From Quadrisphaera sp. INWT6 (GTDB lineage Bacteria > Actinomycetota > Actinomycetes > Actinomycetales > Quadrisphaeraceae): 64,000 bases of DNA. Each line of letters begins with the position of its first letter. Within the stretch, counting starts at the first letter, position 1. The notes under the pieces were generated by a model, which saw only the letters and a list, made by a program, of their open reading frames with translations, did not search any database and had not been told where the DNA came from. Of the stretch, positions 48,317 through 55,226 are shown in pieces. The stretch spans positions 124,001 through 188,000 of the forward strand of contig NZ_VUOH01000005.1 in assembly GCF_015390235.1 (NCBI RefSeq). The letters run 5' to 3'. The translations under genes and the position numbers were made by a program.

Positions 48317-48850
48317 CTAGCCGCCGCGCACCGCCTCGTAGACGTGCTCGGCATAGACCTCCAGGCGTGCTTCGCAGCGCTTGAGGTGCGCGCCGGCCTC
48401 GTTCCCGGCCTCGGTCCCGAGCAGATCGCGAGAGCGCAGGTCGCGGTACCAGCGCCGCAGCCGCTCCAGGCTCTGCTCCTCCTCCTCCAGCTCGGCGAGG
48501 GTGTACTTGCCGATCACCTCCTCGTGGTCCAGCTCGGCCAGGTACTTGTCCGCATCCGCGGCGAACTCCTCCCACTCCTGCTCGCGCTGAGCGCGGTAGC
48601 GGGACTGCAGCGCGAAGGCGTCGCCCTCGCGGTGACCGCTCACATCCAGCACCACCAGCTCACCACCCGCAGCATCGGCCAGCTCCTGCGCCCGGGTCAC
48701 GAGGGCGTCGACCACCGCTGAGCGCGGCAGGCACCACGCGCTCTGCCCCACCGGGACCGCACCGGTACGGCGCAGCTCGCGCCACAGCGCCATCCGGAAC
48801 CGCGCCGGCTCAGCCGGCATCCGCGCCAGCAGCATCACCCACGTCTGCAT
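48317..48850 (-). CDS. ChrB N-terminal-domain protein
   Basis: 177 aa from the ATG at 48850. The start MQTWVMLLARMPAEPARFRMALWRELRRTGAVPVGQSAWCLP is the ChrB N-terminal signature (shown in part). A Glu/Lys/Arg-rich helical region follows (EVIGKYTLAELEEEEQSLERL). ChrB proteins act in chromate sensing and resistance; this version lacks the C-terminal ChrB domain. It is divergent from an MFS transporter (103 bp apart), a pairing that suggests oxyanion export, but the substrate is inferred. Confidence 0.82.
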   Translation of the reverse strand: MQTWVMLLARMPAEPARFRMALWRELRRTGAVPVGQSAWCLPRSAVVDALVTRAQELADAAGGELVVLDVSGHREGDAFALQSRYRAQREQEWEEFAADADKYLAELDHEEVIGKYTLAELEEEEQSLERLRRWYRDLRSRDLLGTEAGNEAGAHLKRCEARLEVYAEHVYEAVRGG

Positions 48851-48953
48851 GGCACCAGGATGCTCCGCCAAGCGATGTCACAGTCGTGACATCCTGGCGA
48901 GTGACACGGATCCACTCGAAAGACCGCTGGGTCCCGCAGCCCCTGGAGGAGTC

Positions 48954-50333
48954 GTGACCCAGCCCCCTGTGGCCCCGAGCGCCGATGCTGCCGAGCAGCC
49001 AGGTCGCCAAGAGCGCCAGGCCCGCTCAGCCGGGGCAGCAGTCCCGTGGTCGCCCTGGCGACTGGTCGTCGGGTTCGGCGTCGTCAGCCTGTCCGCAGAC
49101 ATGGTCTACGAAGGGGCCCGATCCATCACCGGGCCTCTGCTGGGGACGCTCGGCGCCTCTGCCCTGGTCGTGGGTCTGGTCGTCGGCGCGGGGGAGGCTG
49201 CCGCGCTACTGCTGCGCCTGGCCTTCGGGCCACTGGCTGACCGCACCCGGCGCTACTGGAGCCTGACCCTGCTCGGGTACACCCTGACCGCCGTGTGCGT
49301 CCCCCTGCTGGCCCTCACCCCGTTCCTCGGGGCAGCGGGACTGGGTGTGGCGGCGGCCCTGATCCTCGCGGAGCGCGCCGGCAAGGCCGTGCGCAGCCCC
49401 GCGAAGTCAGCGCTGCTCGCTCAAGCGGCCACCGGCACCGGCCTCGGGCGCGGGTTCGCCGTGCACAAGGCGTTGGACCAGGTCGGTGCCTTCAGCGGCC
49501 CGCTGCTCGTCGCTGGGCTGATCGCGGCGACGGGCGTGGTGTGGCCGGCCTTGGCGCTGCTGGCACTGCCCGGGGCCGCGGCGATCGTCGTCCTGGTCGT
49601 CGTGCGCCGCCGCATGCCGGCGCTGGACCTCGATCCGGCGAAGGCTCCCGCCTCGAGCTCCGCCGGCGATGCCCACCGCGCCGACACTCCGCCGGCAGCG
49701 CCACGGGCTCCTACTGCGAGCCGTCCCGCGCGAGGCATCCGCGGTTGGCTGGGGCTGGACCTGCCGGGCCGGTTCTTCTTGTTCGCTGCCGCAGCCGCTG
49801 CGGCCACCGCAGGGCTGGCCACCTTCGGGATGATCTCCTACCACGCCACCCGAACCGGCCTGCTGACCCTGTCGAGTGTTCCTCTGGTGTACGCGGCGGC
49901 GATGGCCGCGGCGGCGGTGTCCGCGCTGGCCAGCGGATGGCTCTTCGACCGCTGGCACGCCCGGGTGCTGCTGGCGCTGCCGCTCCTGGGCGCCGCGGTG
50001 CCGGCGCTGGCGTTCTCCACCAGCGCCGGAGCACTGGTGGCAGGAGCCCTGCTGTGGGGAGCGGCCGGCGGAGTGCAGGATTCCACCGTCAAGGCCCTGG
50101 TCGCCGACCTGGTGCCGGCTGGGCGCCGGGCCAGCGCCTACGGCGTCTTCGCCGCGATCCAGGGGGCTGCCGCGCTGGCGGGTGGAGCGCTGGCCGGACT
50201 GCTCTACGAACGCTCCCTCGTGGTCCTGGTCATCTGCCTGGCTGCCTGCCAGGTGCTTGCCCTGGCCCTGTTGATCGTCCAGCTGCGGATGAGGCGACGC
50301 CAGGCTGCTGCCCCTGCGTCCCTGAGCCAGTAG
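48954..50333 (+). CDS. MFS transporter
   Basis: 459 aa from the GTG at 48954 (GGAGG at 4 nt). Twelve membrane helices are predicted, with an MFS motif A-like loop FGPLADRTRRYW after helix 2 and a related GWLFDRWHARVLL in the second half. A long central cytoplasmic loop (about 215-265) is Pro/Ala-rich. It is divergent from the ChrB-like gene; together they may form a chromate or other oxyanion/toxic-compound efflux pair. Confidence 0.88.
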   Translation: MTQPPVAPSADAAEQPGRQERQARSAGAAVPWSPWRLVVGFGVVSLSADMVYEGARSITGPLLGTLGASALVVGLVVGAGEAAALLLRLAFGPLADRTRRYWSLTLLGYTLTAVCVPLLALTPFLGAAGLGVAAALILAERAGKAVRSPAKSALLAQAATGTGLGRGFAVHKALDQVGAFSGPLLVAGLIAATGVVWPALALLALPGAAAIVVLVVVRRRMPALDLDPAKAPASSSAGDAHRADTPPAAPRAPTASRPARGIRGWLGLDLPGRFFLFAAAAAAATAGLATFGMISYHATRTGLLTLSSVPLVYAAAMAAAAVSALASGWLFDRWHARVLLALPLLGAAVPALAFSTSAGALVAGALLWGAAGGVQDSTVKALVADLVPAGRRASAYGVFAAIQGAAALAGGALAGLLYERSLVVLVICLAACQVLALALLIVQLRMRRRQAAAPASLSQ

Positions 50334-50421
50334 TCACCCGCCCCACCGGCGCCAGGACTCCCCGGCGTTCAGCGAGCGGAGCGCTGGACCAACCTCGCAT
50401 CAGTGCCGCCGGTGGCGGCCG

Positions 50422-50772
50422 TCATGGGGTTGAGGGGGCTGCGGTGACGTGCTGGACGTCGAAGGCGCCGAGCAGCCCGGTGATGTCGAACAGCCTTAGC
50501 AGTGACGGGTGGGTGACTAGCACCCGCACCGGTACGGGCCGGGCGGCGTGCAGCACCCGGACCAGGTGCCCCAGGCCGGAGGAGTCCATGAACGTCACTG
50601 CGGTCAGGTCGAAGACCAGCTCAGCCGGGTTGGACTCCAGTGCGCTGCGGCCGGCCCCGCTGAGCTGGGCGGCGTTGGTGATGTCGACCTCACCGGCCAC
50701 GATGACGCTGGCAACGGCGCCCGCACTGACCGTGGTGATGGTCAGGTCGTTGTCATCGCTTTGCTGAGGCAT
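50422..50772 (-). CDS. STAS-domain anti-sigma factor antagonist
   Basis: 116 aa, ATG start at 50772. The STAS fold is clear: VIVAGEVDITNAAQL, then DLTAVTFMDSSGLGHLVRVL with the phosphorylatable Ser of the DSSGL motif. It would be phosphorylated by an RsbW-like kinase (one is at 58791-59207) and dephosphorylated by a SpoIIE phosphatase (57396-58706, or the LOV protein at 1377-2870). It is monocistronic. Confidence 0.92.
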   Translation of the reverse strand: MPQQSDDNDLTITTVSAGAVASVIVAGEVDITNAAQLSGAGRSALESNPAELVFDLTAVTFMDSSGLGHLVRVLHAARPVPVRVLVTHPSLLRLFDITGLLGAFDVQHVTAAPSTP

Positions 50773-50869
50773 CTGTCATGAGTAGCGCATCGTCGTGCCC
50801 GGCACACCCATCCGGCAGGAAGTGCCGTCGAGTGGAGGTAGGCGCGGGGTCCAGTTGCACCACGACCGT

Positions 50870-50911
50870 GAGCAGGGTCCCGCGATCGACGTCGGTCGCG
50901 GGACCCTGCTC
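50870..50911. terminator. 16-bp perfect hairpin terminator
   Basis: GAGCAGGGTCCCGCGA (50870-50885) pairs perfectly with 50896-50911 around a 10-nt loop; CCAC/GTGG on the outside can extend it. It lies just beyond the stop of the small DUF6131 gene. Confidence 0.85.
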
Positions 50912-50925
50912 CGGGTGGTGCGGTG

Positions 50926-51069
50926 TCAGAACACCCGTCGACGCGAACCGCCGATCGGGACCAGGTTCAGCACCAGGCCCACGATGATCAGCACGATGCC
51001 GATGGTCACCAGCAGGCTCTGGGGCAGGAAGATGCCCAGCAGCAGCAGGATGAGACCCAGAACGATCAC
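50926..51069 (-). CDS. DUF6131-like small membrane protein
   Basis: 47 aa from the GTG at 51069 (GGAGG at 7 nt). Two hydrophobic stretches (VIVLGLILLLLGIFL, LLVTIGIVLIIVGLVLNLV) flank a short loop, and the C-terminus is basic (GGSRRRVF). Such tiny proteins are common in Actinobacteria and have no known function. It has its own terminator. Confidence 0.75.
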   Translation of the reverse strand: MIVLGLILLLLGIFLPQSLLVTIGIVLIIVGLVLNLVPIGGSRRRVF

Positions 51070-51238
51070 GTGTGCACCTCCGTTGTGAACAATCTCTGGA
51101 TCACTCCAGACGGCGGGACTGTCCTCCTTGGGTAGGACGCCCGCAACCCGAGGTTCTGCTGCTCGAGGACGGCTGCATCGCGGCCAGGCGTCGCACTTCT
51201 CGCCCGCAGTCGCCCGGCATACCGGGGCTGCAGCGGCG

Positions 51239-51421
51239 ATGAGCATCGAACAAGCGGTGGAGGCGATGCGGGCGGAAGCTGATCGCCTGCGTGTCGTGCT
51301 CGGCGTCGCAAGCGCGCAGAGACGGTCGGCGCTGGCGTGGTCGCCTCAGGTCGAGGCCGCTGGTCGACGCAGCCAGCTCGGCTACCGGCGACGGCTGCGG
51401 TCGCCAGGAGCTGCACCCTGA
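51239..51421 (+). CDS. Possible small protein, weakly supported
   Basis: 60 aa from an ATG at 51239. The first half (MSIEQAVEAMRAEADRLRVV) looks like a helix of a genuine protein; the second half is Arg/Ser-rich and could be out-of-frame sequence. No Shine-Dalgarno is seen. It may be a truncated regulator fragment. Confidence 0.25.
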   Translation: MSIEQAVEAMRAEADRLRVVLGVASAQRRSALAWSPQVEAAGRRSQLGYRRRLRSPGAAP

Positions 51422-51629
51422 GGAGTGCTGGGAGATCGCCCGCGTGCGCTACCCCTCTGACGGACGGGTTCTCGAGGCCGGCGAATCCTTGGGCCGTTTG
51501 GCCGCCAGGTGGCGACCCGCGCACCGGGATCCAGGTTCCTCCCACCTCGACCGGACGCCAGTCAGGATGCGGGATCCGCACTCAGCGGCAGGCTCGTCCC
51601 GCTACGACCCCGACGGTAGGAGATGCGTC

Positions 51630-51815
51630 GTGACCACCGATGTGGACCAGGTCTTGGAGCTCATCGCCGCCGTCGTGATGGGCATGGGCGCCTTGCTGTT
51701 CTTGCTGGCGCACGCTGAGCGGACCTGGCTGAGTGCACCAGCGCCTCGCCAGGTCGATTCCGAGGACCTCACCGCTCCCGCGCTGGCAGAGGCTGGACCG
51801 CCGATGACGTCGTGA
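51630..51815 (+). CDS. Small single-helix membrane protein
   Basis: 61 aa from the GTG at 51630 (AGGAG at 7 nt). One membrane helix (VLELIAAVVMGMGALLFLLA) is followed by a soluble acidic tail. No family recognised. A good ribosome site and a terminator 6 bp after the stop support it as a real gene. Confidence 0.55.
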   Translation: MTTDVDQVLELIAAVVMGMGALLFLLAHAERTWLSAPAPRQVDSEDLTAPALAEAGPPMTS

Positions 51816-51820
51816 GCTGA

Positions 51821-51844
51821 CCGGGCCCTTGCTTCTGGGCCCGG
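51821..51844. terminator. GC hairpin terminator
   Basis: CCGGGCCC (51821-51828) pairs with GGGCCCGG (51837-51844) around TTGCTTCT, 6 bp after the small membrane-protein stop. Confidence 0.7.
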
Positions 51845-52067
51845 GCTCAAGCGCGAGGCAGCACCTCGTGCTCAGCAGTCACCTGACTCCCGCAACGACC
51901 CACCGTTGAGCACCTCACCGAAGCCCGGTCAACCGCCAGGACGACCTCCGGGCGCGCGGCAGCGCAGGAGGGCCAACACTCGACCACCCCGGACGCTGGC
52001 GACAGGCCAGGTGCACCGAGCCCGGGGCACCTCCGGCCGAGCCAGCGGTCCACCGGAGGAGACCCTC

Positions 52068-52976
52068 GTGAGCGCAGTCGGCCCCCGCAGTGACGAGCCC
52101 ACCCCACCCCGAGGGGCCCGTCCCACCCCTGACCCGGGGGCGACACCCGCAGCCCAGCTGCTCGATGACGGGCGAGAAGGCGACTTCGTCGGCGGGCGTG
52201 ACCTGACCCACTGGCCCAGCGCCGCCGGGCGCGCCCTGCACGCCGTCGCGCTCCAGGCGCGGCGGTGGCTCCTGCCCCCCCAGGTCTGGGCCCTGACCCT
52301 CCTCATCGGGCTGGTCCTGACCGGGCTGTTCACCGCCGCGGCCGCTGGCGTCTACGACTCCGTCGTCGAAAGCGACGGCGTCACCGGTCTGGACCAACCC
52401 GCCCTGCGCCTGGCCATGGCCCACCGCTCGCCAGGTCTGGACGCCGCCGTCACCGCCTACACCGACATCGCCGGCCCGATCGGGATGCCGGTGATGGCCG
52501 CCACCACCGCCGCCCTGCTCGCGCTGCTCTGGCGGCGCTGGACACCGCTGACCCTGGTGGTCACCACGATGCTGGGCTCCCTGGCGCTCACCGTGGCCGG
52601 CAAGGCCAGCATCGGCCGGGCCAGGCCTCCCCTGGCCGATGCAGTGCCCCCCTATGAGCACAGCTTCAGCTTCCCCAGCGGACATACGCTCAATGCCACT
52701 GCCTTCGCCGGAGTCGTGGCCTACCTGCTCCTGCGGCGGCTGCACGCGGCGTGGGCGCGCCGACTCACCGTCGTCGTGGCGGTGCTCTTTCCCCTCACGA
52801 TCGGGGTGAGCCGCATCTTCTTGGGCCACCACTGGTTCACCGACGTCCTCGTGGCTTGGGTGCTGGGTCTGGCGTGGCTGGGGGTGGTCATCACCGGCCA
52901 CCGCCTGTTCCTGACCCTGCGCCGGGGACACCACTCATCCACGGCTGCGATCAGGCCAGGGGCACCTTCGGCCTGA
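52068..52976 (+). CDS. PAP2-family membrane phosphatase
   Basis: 302 aa from the GTG at 52068 (GGAGGA at 7 nt). A disordered Pro-rich N-terminus of about 60 residues precedes six membrane helices. The three PAP2 motifs are present: K-ASIGRA-RP, the PSGH of FSFPSGHT, and SRIFLGHHWFTDV with the catalytic His and Asp. It probably hydrolyses undecaprenyl pyrophosphate or a phosphatidyl lipid on the outer face of the membrane. No gene is visible in the 250 bp before it or the 210 bp after it. Confidence 0.92.
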   Translation: MSAVGPRSDEPTPPRGARPTPDPGATPAAQLLDDGREGDFVGGRDLTHWPSAAGRALHAVALQARRWLLPPQVWALTLLIGLVLTGLFTAAAAGVYDSVVESDGVTGLDQPALRLAMAHRSPGLDAAVTAYTDIAGPIGMPVMAATTAALLALLWRRWTPLTLVVTTMLGSLALTVAGKASIGRARPPLADAVPPYEHSFSFPSGHTLNATAFAGVVAYLLLRRLHAAWARRLTVVVAVLFPLTIGVSRIFLGHHWFTDVLVAWVLGLAWLGVVITGHRLFLTLRRGHHSSTAAIRPGAPSA

Positions 52977-53186
52977 CTGGCGCGGGGAGTGACTGCTGCT
53001 CGGCGGGTGGCAACGGCCTCTGGCCAGGGCATCTGGTTGCGGCCGCTCAGGACCTGCGACCAGGCCTGCGGAGGGCTCCGCGACGGCCAACCGATGACGA
53101 CACCAGCCGTTTCACTCGCGGATCCCCGACCCCTGACGGGGCAGGCCCCATCTCAGCAGCAGAGGGAGAACCAGTTCCGCCGTCAC

Positions 53187-54205
53187 CTAGGGCGTGTCTG
53201 ACGGATCTCGCCGAGTGAGGTCCCGCAGCCAGATCCGCAGCGCCGCCACCGCCACCGTCCCGGCGAAGATGTACCCCCGCTTGTCGGTACGCATCGCGAA
53301 CGCCCGGTTGTCCTTGAGCTTGGCGAACGTCCGCTCCACGACGTTGCGGCCCTTGTAGGCCTCCGCGTCGAAGGCGTACGGACGACCCCCGCGCGACCCG
53401 CGCTTGCGCCGGTGACCGGCCTGGTCATCTGGCACCGGGATCGTCGCGGTGATGTGACGACGGCGCAGGTCAGCGCGCACTGGACGACTGGAGTAGGCCT
53501 TGTCACCCATCACCCGGTCCGGTCGGGTGCGCGGGCGCCCGCACCCGCTTCGAGGGATGCGAAGCCGGCCCATCAGGACCGGGTAGGCCAACGTGTCCCC
53601 GCGCTGGCCGGGGCTGACCGCGCACACCAGGGGACGGCAGCGGGCGTCGGCGAGCAGGTGCACCTTGCTGCTCAGGCCACCGCGGGACCGCCCCAGGCCC
53701 TCTCGCTCACGGCTGGCCTGGCGCCTGGCGGCTTCCGGGTCGAGGTGTCCGGTGTTGACCCCCCGAACGCCCCCGTTCCCGGGGGCTGGGTGGGACCTGC
53801 GCGGCCAGGCGCTCGGGCGGCACGTCGCGTGGTGGTTCACCTCTGGCGCCGGCGGCGTCGTGGTGAGCGCGCATGATCGAGGAGTCGATGGACACCACCC
53901 ACTCACCCTCCTGCGCAGTGAGGTCCAGGTCGCACTCGGTGCGCAGCGCGTCCAGGACCTTCTCCCATGTGCCGTCAGCTGACCAGCGTCGATGGCGGTC
54001 GTAGACGGAGTCGACAACGCTGCCAGGGACCGTAGGCCGCCGGTAGGTCTCGCCATGGTGAGCCGGTGCGGACCCGCCAGATGACCCCGTCGATGACGGG
54101 CCGGTGGTCGGCCCAGCGGCCGCCGCGGCGTGGGGTGCGGTCGGGTAGCAGCGGTTCGAGCAGGTGCCACTGGGCGTCGGGGAGGTCGTGGCGGTCAGCT
54201 GCCAT
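53187..54205 (-). pseudogene. IS5-family DDE transposase with at least two frameshifts
   Basis: The transposase is spread over three minus frames. The N-terminal DUF4096-like part MAADRHDLPDAQWHLLEPLL ... GSPWRDLPAAYGPWQ is in frame 1 from 54205. VYDRHRRWSADGTWEKVLDAL and the first catalytic Asp (WVVSIDSSIMRAHH) are in frame 2. The C-terminal part with LGRSRGGLSSKVHLLAD, the second Asp (VMGDKAYSSRP) and the Glu region (VVERTFAKLKDNRAFAMRTD) is in frame 3. One programmed shift is normal in IS427-type elements; two shifts indicate inactivation. The stop TAG uses the flanking TA. Confidence 0.85.
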
Positions 54206-54250
54206 GTGGGGGTAGTACCCCGAACGCAGCGTGATCGCTCAGACACGCCC
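53190..54250 (-). mobile_element. IS5-family insertion sequence, decayed
   Basis: Terminal inverted repeats are GGGCGTGTCTGACGGATC (53190-53207) and, reversed, GGGCGTGTCTGAGCGATC (54250-54233): 16 of 18 match. TA dinucleotides flank both ends (53188-53189 and 54251-54252), as expected for the IS427-type target duplication. Length is 1061 bp. The right end lies inside a 2Fe-2S protein gene. Confidence 0.88.
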
Positions 54251-54761
54251 TAGCTGCAGCCCGGTCATCCCCTCGACCCCCACGGCCAGACAGAGTTCCT
54301 GGCTCCTCTAGCTCGCGCCGGCTCATCCGCGTCGGCGCGAAGGTCAAGATGTCCACCAGTGGCGGTGGCTCACTGCCCGGCCCTCCCGCGCTGATCCAGC
54401 CCACGACGTCGTCGGTCGCCTCCGGAGTCAGCACCCCGCCCAGCCAGACCGGAGTCACGCCCGCATCGCGCTGATCAGCCCCAGGGACGACGACCACCAC
54501 GTTCGAGTGCTCGCAGGCGTCCAGGCACTTGCCGATCGCCACCGAGGTGGTGCCAGCGTCGATGCCCTGGCTCAGGACGCGCAACTGCTCGGCGTGGTCG
54601 AAGCCGGGGTGCTTGCTCCTGTTGCCGCACTCCCCACCCCGGCACACCACCACCAGCGTCCCCTGTGGCTCCAGCGGTTGGAGGCGAGGTGGGCGCCGGC
54701 GACCTGCGCTGCGCTTGGGCAAGGAGCTCTCCAAGGAAGTGTCGAGAACGATGTCTGCCAT
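54195..54761 (-). CDS. (2Fe-2S) ferredoxin-domain protein, C-terminus replaced by the IS
   Basis: 188 aa if it starts at the ATG at 54761; a start within the GTG codons near 54650 after CAGGGG is also possible. Thioredoxin-like 2Fe-2S ligands are visible: C40 and C45 (VVCRGGECGNRSKHPG), C79 and C83 (GKCLDACEHSNVVVV). PVWLGGVLTPEATDDVVGWI and ILTFAPTRMSRRELEEPG follow. Residues 171-188 are encoded by the terminal repeat of the IS, so only the extreme C-terminus is lost and the protein may still work. It is divergent from the metal-sensing repressor, with start codons about 10 bp apart. Confidence 0.72.
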   Translation of the reverse strand: MADIVLDTSLESSLPKRSAGRRRPPRLQPLEPQGTLVVVCRGGECGNRSKHPGFDHAEQLRVLSQGIDAGTTSVAIGKCLDACEHSNVVVVVPGADQRDAGVTPVWLGGVLTPEATDDVVGWISAGGPGSEPPPLVDILTFAPTRMSRRELEEPGTLSGRGGRGDDRAAARACLSDHAAFGVLPPHGS

Positions 54762-54784
54762 TATCTGCGCGTGCTCGAAGATAA
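54761..54784. promoter_or_regulatory. Candidate ArsR/SmtB operator between the divergent genes
   Basis: The perfect inverted repeat TTATCT-N12-AGATAA covers the ferredoxin ATG and the repressor GTG. Its AT-rich arms stand out in GC-rich surroundings. ArsR/SmtB repressors bind such interrupted palindromes. Confidence 0.5.
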
Positions 54785-55226
54785 GCGGACATGCGGACGC
54801 CTGCCGGACAGCGACTACGTCGAGCTGGCCGTCGAGGTCTTCGCGATGCTCGCCGACGCCACCAGGGTCCGGATCCTGCTGGCCCTCAAGGACGCCGGTG
54901 AGCTCTCGGTCAACCACCTCGCCGAGGTCGTCGACCGTTCCCCAGCCTCGGTGTCCCAGCACCTGGCCAAGCTGCGCCTGGCCCGCATCGTGACCACCCG
55001 CGGTGATGGGGTGCGTGTCTTCTACCGCCTGGCCAACGAGCACGTTCCTCAGCTGGTCACCGACGCGATCTTCCAGGCCGAGCACTCCCTGGGCGGTACC
55101 CCGCGCCACCACCACCGTCCGCAGGAGTCCGCGCAGATGCCCCGCGAGGACGCAGAGGACGCCCAGGCCACCCCAGGCAGCGCGGTCACCACCGCCTCGG
55201 CAACGGCGGAGAAGGCACCCCGATGA
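54771..55226 (+). CDS. ArsR/SmtB-family metal-sensing repressor, KmtR-like
   Basis: 151 aa from the GTG at 54771, without a Shine-Dalgarno, so it may be leaderless. The winged helix reads YVELAVEVFAMLADATRVR, SVNHLAEVVDRSPASVSQHLAKLR and GDGVRVFYRLANEHVPQLV, very like mycobacterial KmtR, a nickel/cobalt sensor. A His-rich tail (GTPRHHHRPQ) may bind metal. Its stop overlaps the P-type ATPase start (ATGA), so it should control that exporter. Confidence 0.88.
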   Translation: MLEDKRTCGRLPDSDYVELAVEVFAMLADATRVRILLALKDAGELSVNHLAEVVDRSPASVSQHLAKLRLARIVTTRGDGVRVFYRLANEHVPQLVTDAIFQAEHSLGGTPRHHHRPQESAQMPREDAEDAQATPGSAVTTASATAEKAPR

